64,000 nucleotides of DNA, taken from NCBI GenBank assembly GCA_963798655.1, contig CAWCUH010000016.1, positions 496,001 through 560,000 on the forward strand, read 5' to 3'. The notes beneath the pieces were generated by a model. That model was not told the DNA's origin and did not search any database. It worked only from the letters and a program-made list of their open reading frames with translations. This document shows, one piece after another, positions 16,180 to 24,685 of the stretch. Position numbers and translations under genes: made by a program. Every line of letters begins with the position of its first letter. Positions within the stretch are counted from its first letter, which is position 1. This DNA comes from CAVSMC01 sp963798655. Lineage in GTDB: Bacteria; Pseudomonadota; Gammaproteobacteria; Burkholderiales; Casimicrobiaceae.

Positions 16180-18073
16180 CTAGAGCCGCCAGTCGATCTT
16201 CACGAAGGCCGCGCGCTCGAACTCGGCGCGGTTTGCCGGCGCTCCCCATTCGGCGTGACGCGGGTCGAAGAGGTTCTGCAGCACGAGCGCCACGGTGAGC
16301 GTCGGCGTCGCACGCCACCCCCATCGCGCATCGACGGCCGTGTACGAGGGCACGGGCCCGCCCGGCCGCGCGCCGGTGTGGCGCAGCGAGATGTCGACGT
16401 CGTTGCGTGGATCGATGTCGAAGTAGGAGCGCACGCTCCACCACGCGCTCGGGTCGTTGCCGAGCGACGGCAGCCCGCCGAGGTCGATCGCGCCCGGGCG
16501 CACGTGCAGTCGCTCACGCATTGCGGTCGCCCCCGCGACGATGCGCCAGCGATCGCTGATCCTCCAGCTCGCCCAGCTTTCGACGCCGGTGTTCGAGCCC
16601 TCGATGTCGTTGCGGAACACGGCGCCTGAGGGTGTCGGCGCAACGCTGCGCAGCCGATCGTAGTCGGCGTAGAACAGCGTCACCGAGTACGACAGCGACG
16701 CAAGCGGCTGGCTGCGCCATCCGAGCTCGGCGACGTTGGCGATTTCCGACCGGAAGTCCGGTCCGCCGGCGACCAGGAACGGCGGCTGCCCCGGCTGATG
16801 GAACTCGCGGTCGACGCGCGAAGGCGCGCGTACGGCGCGCGACAGCGCACCCCACACCGTGCTCTGCGGCGAAAGCCGCGCCGCGAGCCGCACGTTCGGA
16901 AGCCACTCGACGCCCGTGTAGACGTTTTCCTCGGCCTTGATGCCCGCAGTGAGCGACACGTCGTGGCCAAGGTCGACGTCGTCTTGCACGAACACGTGCG
17001 CCCAATGAAGGTTCTCTTCGGCCGGCAGGAACGCGATGGCCGCGCTGTTGGTCGAGCGATCGCGCGCGTAGCGATAGCCGGCCCCGATCATCATCCGGTG
17101 CGTCGGCAGCGGCCGCAGCTCGTATTGGGCGTCGATGTCGAACGTGTCGAGCTTGTCGGCGAACGTTTGCGGGTGCGTGCGCTCGGCGTGGTCGTAGTAC
17201 GCCTGAACCCGCAGCACCGAGCCGCCGACGAGGTCCTGCGCGTAGCGCGCGAGCAGGTTCGCGCCGGAAATCGTGCGCGCCGAAGGTGCCTGGTCGATCG
17301 ACGCGGCATAGCCGTCGCCCTGCAGCGTCACGGCGCGTCCGGCGCCGTACCAGTCGGCGCGAAAGCCGCCCTGCGTCCGATGGCTCGCATCGCGGATCGG
17401 CGTGCCGTTCGCGAACTCGACTGTTGTCCTGCTCGGCGTACTTCGCATAAAGGCGATAATGGCCGCCGCCGATCGCGCCTCCGTAGCGTGCGGCAGCATC
17501 GCCTTGCCGCGTGCCGTAGCCGGCGGCGACGAGCGTGCCCTGCGTGTCGGCGGCGCTGCGCGTGATGATGTTGATCACGCCGTTCACCGCATTCGCGCCC
17601 CAGAGCGTTGCCCCAGGACCGCTGATCACCTCGATGCGCTCGACGTCCTCGAGCATCACGTCCTGCGCCTCCCAGAACACACCGGAGAACAGCGGCGAGT
17701 AGACGGTGCGACCGTCGATCATCACCAGCAGCTTGTTCGCGAGCACGTTGTTGAAGCCGCGCGCGCTGATCGCATATTGGTTGGCGTCGGCGCGCGCGAC
17801 GTCGAGATTCGGCGCGAGGCGCAGCGCTTCCGGCAGCGTGGTAGCGCCGGCACGGCGGATCTCCTCGGCGCCGATGACGTAGATCGACGCGGCGGCGGCG
17901 GACAGCCGTTCCTCGCGCCGCGATACCGATGTGACGACGACGTTCGCGAGCTGCTCGAGCGTCAGGTCGGCGAGGTCGGCAACGTGGACCGGCTGTGCGG
18001 CCGCCGATGCGGCGAGCATCGTCACGACCGTCGCCGTCCGCACGCCGTGCCTGCTTCGCTCGCGACGTAGCAT
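16180..18073 (-). pseudogene. TonB-dependent receptor, split by a one-base frameshift
   Basis: This encodes an outer-membrane receptor. The first frame gives a signal peptide (ending ASAAAQP), a short region with LADLTLEQLANVVVTSVSRR, and a plug domain (SIYVIGAEEIRRAG, DGRTVYSPLFSG, GPGATLWGANAVNGVINI). After KYAEQDN, near 17421-17428, the frame becomes nonsense. The beta-barrel continues in another frame from TVEFANGTPIRD through to FVKIDWRL, which ends in the usual aromatic region. The span is 1,894 bases, one more than a multiple of three, consistent with a single extra base and an intact protein of about 630 residues. This could be a true pseudogene or a sequencing error. It is the first gene of the TonB-YfiR-kinase operon. 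Confidence 0.85.
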
Positions 18074-18107
18074 GGGTTCGCCGTTCGCTGTCGGGTTCGA
18101 AGCGGGC

Positions 18108-18135
18108 AGTGTAGGAGAATCCGCGTCAGGCTCAA
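18108..18135 (-). promoter_or_regulatory. Candidate promoter of the TonB receptor operon
   Basis: On the minus strand, TTGAGC (18135-18130) and TACACT (18113-18108) are separated by 16 bases, each matching four of six consensus positions. The distance to the receptor ATG is about 35 bases. It is a plausible sigma-70 promoter but not decisive. Confidence 0.4.
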
Positions 18136-18216
18136 ACGGCAGCCGTCGGACGCGCCGGAAAAAATTACGCTCCGCGTGGCGGCGAGCGCGAAAGCGCACG
18201 GCGGCAAACAACGAAC

Positions 18217-18858
18217 ATGGCACAGCTCTTCACCGTGCATCCGGTGGATCCGCAGCCCCGGCTGATCCGGCAGGCGGCTGCGATCGTGCGCGCCGGCGGC
18301 GTCATCGCGTATCCGACCGATTCGGGCTACGCGCTCGGTTGCCGCATCGGCAATGCGGATGCAGCGAAGCGCATTCGCCGCATTCGCGACGTCGACGAAG
18401 CGCATCACCTGACGCTCGTGCTCAACAATCTGTCGGAGATCGGACACTTCGCACGTCTCGACAACTGGCAGTTTCGCGTCGTGCGACGCGGTACGCCGGG
18501 CAGCTTCACGTTCGTGCTTCCGGCGACGAAGGAGGTGCCGCGCCGGCTGCAGCATCCGAAACGAAGCACGGTCGGCGTGCGCGTGCCCGACCACGCGGTG
18601 GTGCGGGCGCTGCTCGCCGAGCTCGGCGAGCCGATCCTGTCGTCGACGCTGATCCCTCCGGGGGCCATCGAGCCTCTGACCAGCGCCGAAGCGATCCGCG
18701 CGGCGCTCGAGCGCGATATCGATCTCGTCATCGATGCGGGACCGTGCCCGCACGCGCCCACGACGGTCGTCGATTTGTCGCTGCCGCCGGGAACCGTCGT
18801 CCGTCTCGGTCGCGGCGATCCGGCGCGGCTCGGACTCGCCGGGAGCGTCGGCGACTGA
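18217..18858 (+). CDS. Sua5/YciO/YrdC-family protein, threonylcarbamoyl-AMP synthase-like
   Basis: The 213-residue protein has the YrdC-like fold that binds ATP, bicarbonate and threonine in making threonylcarbamoyl-AMP for the t6A modification of tRNA. The family patterns AGGVIAYPTDSGYALGC, GSFTFVLPAT, VGVRVPDH and a late T-V-V-D-L are present. The KRIRRIRDVDEAHHLTL segment, in place of the TsaC-type KGR..KPL, points to the YciO branch, whose function is less certain. It is the first gene of the conserved block leading to trpS and scpAB, and it is divergent from the TonB receptor. Confidence 0.85.
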   Translation: MAQLFTVHPVDPQPRLIRQAAAIVRAGGVIAYPTDSGYALGCRIGNADAAKRIRRIRDVDEAHHLTLVLNNLSEIGHFARLDNWQFRVVRRGTPGSFTFVLPATKEVPRRLQHPKRSTVGVRVPDHAVVRALLAELGEPILSSTLIPPGAIEPLTSAEAIRAALERDIDLVIDAGPCPHAPTTVVDLSLPPGTVVRLGRGDPARLGLAGSVGD

Positions 18859-18914
18859 GGCTTCGCGGCCCATCGGCCAGGCGAACGCGGGCTTTGGGTT
18901 AAAATAGGCGGTTA

Positions 18915-19562
18915 ATGGATTCCACGCTCGCGACCATCGTGCTGTGGGCCGTGCCCGTGGTGTTCGCGATCACGCTGCACGAGGCGGCGCACGGTTACGT
19001 CGCACGAATCTTCGGCGACCAGACCGCGTGGATGCTCGGCCGCGTCACGCTCAATCCGATCAAGCACATCGACCCCGTCGGCACGATCGCAGTACCGGCC
19101 GCGCTGCTGCTGATGGCAATGGTGGCGCACAGCACGCCGTTCATCTTCGGCTGGGCAAAACCGGTGCCGGTGAACTTCAACAATCTGCGCCATCCGAAGC
19201 GCGACATGATCTGGGTGGCCGCGGCGGGACCCGGGTCGAACTTCGTGCAGGCGCTGCTGTGGGCGATCCTGCTCGTCGTCGCCGGCGCGACCAGTGAAGG
19301 CTTGTTGCGTATGGCGCAGATCGGCGTCGGAGTCAATCTGCTGCTGATGGCGCTCAACCTGCTGCCCATTCCGCCGCTCGACGGCGGACGGATTCTCGCC
19401 GGCCTGCTGCCCGGACGCGCGTCGTACGCGCTGTCGCGGCTCGAGCCGTACGGCCTTTTCATCATCCTGCTGCTGCTTGCGACGGGCTTTCTCGACAACC
19501 TGATGCGGCCGCTGATCCAGCTCGCCGAATCGCTGATCGGCACGCTGATCGGCCTCGTCTAG
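18915..19562 (+). CDS. Site-2 protease-type M50 metallopeptidase
   Basis: This 215-residue integral membrane zinc protease has its catalytic motif inside helix 1: HEAAH (His22, Glu23, His26). The third metal ligand is in LLPIPPLDGGRI. Five or so hydrophobic helices are visible, and there is no PDZ domain or CBS pair, so it belongs to the minimal rhomboid-length S2P group. Members cut transmembrane segments, but no target is known for this clade. An A/T-rich GGTTAAAATAGG lies just upstream of its ATG. It is followed 17 bases later by trpS. Confidence 0.9.
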   Translation: MDSTLATIVLWAVPVVFAITLHEAAHGYVARIFGDQTAWMLGRVTLNPIKHIDPVGTIAVPAALLLMAMVAHSTPFIFGWAKPVPVNFNNLRHPKRDMIWVAAAGPGSNFVQALLWAILLVVAGATSEGLLRMAQIGVGVNLLLMALNLLPIPPLDGGRILAGLLPGRASYALSRLEPYGLFIILLLLATGFLDNLMRPLIQLAESLIGTLIGLV

Positions 19563-19579
19563 CGGGCCGCGCCCAGCCC

Positions 19580-20782
19580 ATGTTCTCCGACCGAGTGTTA
19601 TCGGGGATGCGCCCGACCGGCCGCATGCACATCGGCCATTACCACGGCGCGCTCAAGAACTGGGTGCGGCTGCAGAACGAGTACGAGTGCCTGTACTTCG
19701 TCGCCGACTGGCACGCGCTCACGACGCATTACGAGGAACCGGGCATCATCGCCGAATCGGTGTGGGAGATGGTCGTCGACTGGCTCGCCGCGGGGCTCAA
19801 TCCGAACCAGGCGACGATCTTCGTGCAATCGCAAGTGCCGGAGCACGCCGAGCTCTCGCTGCTGCTCGGCATGATCACGCCGGTGGGCTGGCTCGAGCGC
19901 GTGCCGACGTACAAGGACCAGCAGCAGAGGCTCGCCGACAAGGACCTGTCGACGTTCGGCTTTCTCGGCTATCCGCTGATGCAGGGCGCCGACATCCTGA
20001 TCTACCGCGCGAATCTCGTGCCCGTCGGCGAGGATCAGGTGTCGCACCTCGAGCTCGTGCGCGAGCTCGCGCGGCGCTTCAACCACATCTACGGCCGCGA
20101 GCCCGGCTTCGAGGAGAAGGCGAAGGCGGCGGTGAAGAAGCTCGGATCGCGCAAGGCGCGCCGCTACCAGGAGCTGCGCGCCGCGTTCCAGGAGAAAGGC
20201 GACGAGCAGGCGCTCGAGGCGGCGCGGCAGCTGCTGAACGACACGCAGAATCTTTCGCTCGGCGATCGCGAGCGGCTGTTCGGTTATCTCGAAGGCGCGC
20301 GCCGCGTGATCCTGCCCGAGCCGCAGCCGCTGCTCACCGAAACGCCGAAGGTGCCCGGCCTCGACGGGCAGAAGATGTCGAAGTCGTACGGCAACGCGAT
20401 CTGGCTGCGCGAGGACCCGGCCGAGGTGACGAAGAAGATTCGCACGATGCAAACCGATCCTGCACGCGTCCGGCGCTCCGATCCCGGCAATCCGGAGCTC
20501 TGCCCGGTTTGGAGCCTGCACAGGATCTATTCGAACCAGGCGACGCAGGACTGGGCGTGGCAGGGATGCACGACGGCGGGCATCGGCTGCCTCGACTGCA
20601 AGCAGCCGGTAATCGACGCGGTGATCGCCGAGCAGGCACCGATGCGGGAGCGCGCGCAGCGCTACCTCGACGACCCCGCGCTCGTGCGCAACATCGTGGC
20701 CGACGGCTGCGAGCGCGCGCGAAGGCTTGCCGAGGAAACGATGCGCGACGTGCGCGCGGCGATGGGGCTCGACTACACGTGA
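19580..20782 (+). CDS. trpS: Tryptophan-tRNA ligase
   Basis: This class I aminoacyl-tRNA synthetase charges tRNA-Trp. The 400-residue protein carries the HIGH signature at residues 17-20 (GRMHIGHYHG) and the KMSKS loop as GQKMSKSYGN near residue 264. Compared with the ~334-residue E. coli enzyme it has an insertion of about 60 residues (EEKAKAAVKKLGSRKARRYQ and following) between the Rossmann halves, as in other betaproteobacterial TrpS proteins. Its TGA overlaps the GTG start of scpA, so translation is coupled. Confidence 0.96.
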   Translation: MFSDRVLSGMRPTGRMHIGHYHGALKNWVRLQNEYECLYFVADWHALTTHYEEPGIIAESVWEMVVDWLAAGLNPNQATIFVQSQVPEHAELSLLLGMITPVGWLERVPTYKDQQQRLADKDLSTFGFLGYPLMQGADILIYRANLVPVGEDQVSHLELVRELARRFNHIYGREPGFEEKAKAAVKKLGSRKARRYQELRAAFQEKGDEQALEAARQLLNDTQNLSLGDRERLFGYLEGARRVILPEPQPLLTETPKVPGLDGQKMSKSYGNAIWLREDPAEVTKKIRTMQTDPARVRRSDPGNPELCPVWSLHRIYSNQATQDWAWQGCTTAGIGCLDCKQPVIDAVIAEQAPMRERAQRYLDDPALVRNIVADGCERARRLAEETMRDVRAAMGLDYT

Positions 20783-21627
20783 GCGACCTCGATCGTCCCG
20801 TGGTTCGCGATCTCGCCGCGCAGGGCGGGGCGCCGGTCGCCCGCATCTACGGCGAGCCGCTGCTCGAGCTGCCGCAGGATCTGTACATTCCGCCGCAGGC
20901 GCTCGAAGTGTTCCTCGAGACGTTCGAGGGCCCGCTCGACCTGTTGCTGTATCTGATCCGCCGGCAGAACATCAACGTGCTCGACATCCCGATGGCCGAG
21001 CTCACCCGCCAGTACCTGGGCTACGTCGAGATGATGCGCCGCACGCATCTCGAGCTTGCAGCCGAGTACTTGCTGATGGCCGCGGTGCTAATCGAGATCA
21101 AGAGCCGGCTGCTGCTGCCGAAGCCGCCGGCTGTCGGCAACGAGGGCGAGGACCCGCGCGCCGAGCTCGTGCGCCGGCTTCTCGAGTACGAGCAGATGAA
21201 GCTCGCCGCGCGCAAGATCGACGAGCTGCCGCTCGCCGAGCGCGATTTCATGACGGTGCGCGTCTGGTTCGACCGCGTGGCGACGGCGCGGCTGCCGAAC
21301 GTCGCGCCGGACGACCTTCGCGCCGCATGGGTGGCGCTGATTGCGCGCGCGCGCGCAAACCGGCATCATCTGGTCTCGCGGGAGCAGCTGTCGGTCCGGA
21401 GCGAGATGAGCCGGATGCTGAAGCTGCTCGAACCGACCCGCTACGCCGAATTCACGGCGCTGTTCTCCGAGCACGCCGACGTCCCGCATCTCGTGGTGAC
21501 GTTTCTCGCGCTGCTCGAGCTCGCGCGCGAGCAGCTCGTATCGATCGCGCAGGCGGAGCCGTACGCGCCGATCTACGTGCAGTTGAAGAGCGGACCGCAG
21601 TTCCAGCTCGACGGCGAAGCGGCATAG
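20779..21627 (+). CDS. scpA: Segregation and condensation protein A (kleisin)
   Basis: ScpA is the kleisin that bridges the two SMC heads in the bacterial condensin SMC-ScpAB. The 282-residue product includes the diagnostic FEGPLDLLLYLIRRQNINVL at about residues 48-67, LAAEYLLMAAVLIEIKSRLLLP for the SMC neck contact, and a C-terminal winged helix (VVTFLALLELAREQLV). The start is a GTG overlapping the trpS stop (GTGA); there is no ATG upstream of the conserved core in this frame. The N-terminal 40 residues are longer than in Bacillus, as usual in betaproteobacteria. Confidence 0.94.
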   Translation: MSDLDRPVVRDLAAQGGAPVARIYGEPLLELPQDLYIPPQALEVFLETFEGPLDLLLYLIRRQNINVLDIPMAELTRQYLGYVEMMRRTHLELAAEYLLMAAVLIEIKSRLLLPKPPAVGNEGEDPRAELVRRLLEYEQMKLAARKIDELPLAERDFMTVRVWFDRVATARLPNVAPDDLRAAWVALIARARANRHHLVSREQLSVRSEMSRMLKLLEPTRYAEFTALFSEHADVPHLVVTFLALLELAREQLVSIAQAEPYAPIYVQLKSGPQFQLDGEAA

Positions 21628-21678
21628 CCGGCTGCTGCTCCCACGCGGCGATCCGCGCGGCGCGCGCGACCCAGACAT

Positions 21679-22377
21679 GTGGAACCGATGGACGATTTGA
21701 AGGAAGTGAAAGGCATCCTCGAGGCCGCGCTGCTGATCGCCGGCGAGCCGGTGCCGCTCGCGCAGCTCTCGAAGCTCTTCGACCCGCCGCTCGACGTCGA
21801 GACGGCGCGCAGGGTTCTCGACGAGCTGCGCGAAGACTGGAACGGCCGCACGGTGGAGCTCGTGCAGGTCGCCTCCGGCTGGCGCTTCCAGGGCACGCCC
21901 GCGGTGCAGCCGTTCCTCGATCGCCTGTCTCCGGAAAGGCCGCCGCGCTACTCGCGCGCGGTGATGGAGACGCTCGCGATCATCGCGTATCAGCAACCGG
22001 TGACCCGCGGCGACATCGAAGCCATCCGCGGCGTCGCCGTGTCCACCAACGTGATCGCCGCGTTGACGGACCGCCAATGGGTCGAAGTGGTCGGGCACAA
22101 GGAGACGCCGGGGCGACCGGCGCTCTATGCGACCACGAAGGCCTTCCTCGACGATCTCGGCCTGCGCTCGTTATCCGAGCTTCCTCCGCTTGCCGAGCTC
22201 GACGCTTCCCACCTGCTGGAGATGCCCGATGCACGCACCAAAGCCGCCGAAGCGCAACTCGCGCTCGCGAGCCCGATCCTGGCACCGTCCCCCGACGGGC
22301 CCGATATCCCAACCCAACCTGGCGCTGCAGAAGATCGCGGAGAGCCTTCCGCCGCCGCGCCACAAACGGTCCACTGA
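21679..22377 (+). CDS. scpB: Segregation and condensation protein B
   Basis: ScpB dimers bind the middle of ScpA in the SMC condensin complex. The 232-residue protein has two winged-helix domains: residues 5-85 (ILEAALLIAGEPVPLAQL) and 95-165 (YSRAVMETLAIIAYQQPVTRGDIEAIRG, then GRPALYATT). A variable Pro/Ala-rich tail follows from about residue 180. That tail is encoded in the stretch overlapped by the rluB start, so the C-terminus may be constrained by two reading frames. A second ATG at codon 4 (21688) is an alternative start. Confidence 0.94.
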   Translation: MEPMDDLKEVKGILEAALLIAGEPVPLAQLSKLFDPPLDVETARRVLDELREDWNGRTVELVQVASGWRFQGTPAVQPFLDRLSPERPPRYSRAVMETLAIIAYQQPVTRGDIEAIRGVAVSTNVIAALTDRQWVEVVGHKETPGRPALYATTKAFLDDLGLRSLSELPPLAELDASHLLEMPDARTKAAEAQLALASPILAPSPDGPDIPTQPGAAEDRGEPSAAAPQTVH

Positions 22378-23836
22378 CGAAGTCTTCACCGAGCCGCAGC
22401 GGCTGCACAAGGTGCTCGCCGCCTGCGGGTTCGGCTCGCGCCGCGCGATGGAGGAGCTGATCCTCGCCGGGCGCATCACGGTCAACCGCGAGCCCGCGGA
22501 CGTCGGCCAGAAGGTCGGCCCCGGCGACGAGGTGCGCATCAACGGCGAGCTGGTCAAGGTTCGCTTCGCCGAGCCACGGCCGCGCATCCTCATGTATCAC
22601 AAGCCGACGGGCGAGCTCGTCACGCGCGACGATCCCGAAGGCCGGCCGACGGTGTTCGAGCAGCTGCCGAACATCGGCAACGGCAAGTGGATCGCCATCG
22701 GCCGCCTCGACTACAACACCGAAGGTCTGCTGCTGTTCACGAACTCGGGCGAGCTCGCGAACAAGATGATGCATCCGCGCTACGAGGTCGAGCGCGAGTA
22801 CGCCGTGCGCGTGATGGGCACGCTGACCGAAGAGCAGCAGAAGGCGCTGCGCGAGGGCGTCCAGCTCGACGACGGGCCGGCGAAGGTCGAGAAGCTCGAC
22901 GATGCCGGCGGCGAGGGCGCGAACCACTGGTATCACGTCACGCTGAAGGAAGGGCGCAACCGGGAAGTTCGCCGCTTGTTCGAGAAGCTCGATCTCATGG
23001 TGAGCCGCCTGATCCGCACGCGTTACGGCAGCGTCGCGATGCCCGCCAAAGTGAAGCGCGGCCAGTGGGTCGAGCTCGAGCCGCACGAGGTGAATTCGGT
23101 GCTCGCTGCCGCCGGCATGAGGCAGTCGGCATCTGGGCGGCCCGGGCAGCAGGGCCAGCAAGGCAGGCCGGCGCACGGCAAGCCAGGTCACGGCAAACCG
23201 ATGCACGGCAAGCCGGGTCACGGCAACGCGCATCCGGGTCGCAGCAAGAGCCGGCATCAGCGCGGCCCGAATCGCGGCCCGGTTGCGCCGCGCGATTCGT
23301 CGAACGACGCGCCGCGCGAAGATGCGATCGAGCCCGGCAACAGCGTGCACGGCCAACCGACGCACGCGAACCGTTCCGTGGGCAGCTTCTTCGGCAAGGG
23401 CGCCGGCAAGTCGCATCGCCCCTTCGGACAGGGCGGCCAGCAGCGCCAGCGCGGCGGCCAAGGCTATGGCGGGGAACAGCGACAGGGCGGACAGGGCTAC
23501 GGCGGCGGCGGACAGGGCTATGGCGGGCAGGGGCAGGGCGGTGGGCAGCGGTTCGGCGGAGGCCAGGGCCGTCCGCATCAGGGCAAGCCGCGCCGAGGCG
23601 GCCCGGGCGGCGGTCCGCGCGGTCGTGACTCGCCGTACGCGTCGACGACGCTGACGATCGGGGGCGGCATTCCGGAGCGCTTGCCCGGCACAGGCGCGGC
23701 CAGCCCGAAGACACCGCAGGTATCGATGAAAAAGCGGCCGCGCAGTCGCATCCGGCCGGGCGTCGAGCCCGACGGCAAGCCGGCGCAGGACGACGGCGCA
23801 CCTCCGAAGCAACCGGTATCGGTCGACGAGGATTGA
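22229..23836 (+). CDS. rluB: 23S rRNA pseudouridine synthase RluB with long Gly/Gln/His-rich tail
   Basis: RluB makes pseudouridine 2605 of 23S rRNA (E. coli numbering). In the 535-residue product, residues 57-110 form an S4 domain (RLHKVLAACGFGSRRAMEEL) and residues 118-290 the RsuA-type catalytic domain with Asp161 in GRLDYNTEGLLLFTN. After residue 300 there is a 235-residue low-complexity tail. It contains HGKPGHGKPMHGKPGHG repeats, a basic section, then GGQGYGG repeats, ending in a Lys/Arg-rich segment. Such tails occur in betaproteobacterial RluB and probably bind RNA. The first usable start is ATG 22229, 149 bases inside scpB; no conventional start was found after the scpB stop and before the S4 domain. 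Confidence 0.9.
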   Translation: MHAPKPPKRNSRSRARSWHRPPTGPISQPNLALQKIAESLPPPRHKRSTDEVFTEPQRLHKVLAACGFGSRRAMEELILAGRITVNREPADVGQKVGPGDEVRINGELVKVRFAEPRPRILMYHKPTGELVTRDDPEGRPTVFEQLPNIGNGKWIAIGRLDYNTEGLLLFTNSGELANKMMHPRYEVEREYAVRVMGTLTEEQQKALREGVQLDDGPAKVEKLDDAGGEGANHWYHVTLKEGRNREVRRLFEKLDLMVSRLIRTRYGSVAMPAKVKRGQWVELEPHEVNSVLAAAGMRQSASGRPGQQGQQGRPAHGKPGHGKPMHGKPGHGNAHPGRSKSRHQRGPNRGPVAPRDSSNDAPREDAIEPGNSVHGQPTHANRSVGSFFGKGAGKSHRPFGQGGQQRQRGGQGYGGEQRQGGQGYGGGGQGYGGQGQGGGQRFGGGQGRPHQGKPRRGGPGGGPRGRDSPYASTTLTIGGGIPERLPGTGAASPKTPQVSMKKRPRSRIRPGVEPDGKPAQDDGAPPKQPVSVDED

Positions 23837-23863
23837 CCCTCGCTGTCAGCGGGCGAAGCCGAC

Positions 23864-24679
23864 ATGTACGTCCCGCCGTCGAGCGAGCAGCGCCATCGGG
23901 TGCTCGCTCATGTCGTCGCCGATCTGCGTGCCGACACCGACGTCGTCGGCATCTATCTCGCCGGCTCGCTTGCTGCCGGCAGTGCCGACGAGCAGTCGGA
24001 CATCGATCTGCGTGTCGTCGTCGCCGCGGCGGCGGCGCATCGGTTGCGTCGCGAGCGGCTCGCGCGCCCCGCTACGTGGCCGGACTTCCTGTTCAACGAA
24101 TGGGATGACGACGAGCGCTGCTGCGTGTCGCACTTCGCCGGCTTCATCAAGCTCGACGTCGTCTACGTCGGCAGCGACGAGTTCGCGCCGTCGCCGTGGC
24201 TCACGCAGCCGATCCGCGTGCTGCACGACCCGCAAGGGCTGATCGCGGCGACGATCGCCCAGTCCGCGCAGCGGCGCACGGCGCCGACGCCCGACGACGT
24301 CGAGCAGGCGATCGGCAAGATGCTCGCATACGCGCACGAGGCCGTGCGCCGAGCGGCGCGCGACGAGCTGCTGTACGCGCAGACGATGCTCGACCGCCTT
24401 CGCACGCAGATGGCGGCGCTCGAAGACTTGTGCGAGCGGCGCACGCCGGGGCTCGATGCGCCGTCCAGGCTCGAGGCGAGGCTCAGCCGATCGCTCGTGG
24501 CCGCGTTGCGCGATTCGTGCACGACGAGCGAGCGCGGCGAGCTCGAGCGCGCCGTTCGTTCGCTCGCGCCGCTGTGCCGCGCGTTGATCGAGCGCCTGCA
24601 TCAACGCTACGCGCTCGGCGCATCGCTCGACCGGCAGTTGCGCGCGATCGATGCGCTGACCGGCGAGCCGCGAGGATAG
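23864..24679 (+). CDS. Nucleotidyltransferase-fold protein (aminoglycoside/lincosamide NTase-like)
   Basis: The 271-residue protein has a polymerase-beta-like nucleotidyltransferase domain: GSLAAGSADEQSDIDL carries the GS motif (Gly34-Ser35) and the metal-binding Asp46 and Asp48. A third acidic position may be in IKLDVVYV. The C-terminal half is helical (residues 145-265, rich in Arg, Ala and Glu), resembling HEPN-type or substrate-binding helical domains of antibiotic nucleotidyltransferases. The substrate is unknown and resistance is only one possibility. It starts 27 bases after rluB and may share its transcript. Confidence 0.75.
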   Translation: MYVPPSSEQRHRVLAHVVADLRADTDVVGIYLAGSLAAGSADEQSDIDLRVVVAAAAAHRLRRERLARPATWPDFLFNEWDDDERCCVSHFAGFIKLDVVYVGSDEFAPSPWLTQPIRVLHDPQGLIAATIAQSAQRRTAPTPDDVEQAIGKMLAYAHEAVRRAARDELLYAQTMLDRLRTQMAALEDLCERRTPGLDAPSRLEARLSRSLVAALRDSCTTSERGELERAVRSLAPLCRALIERLHQRYALGASLDRQLRAIDALTGEPRG

Positions 24680-24685
24680 CCGCCG

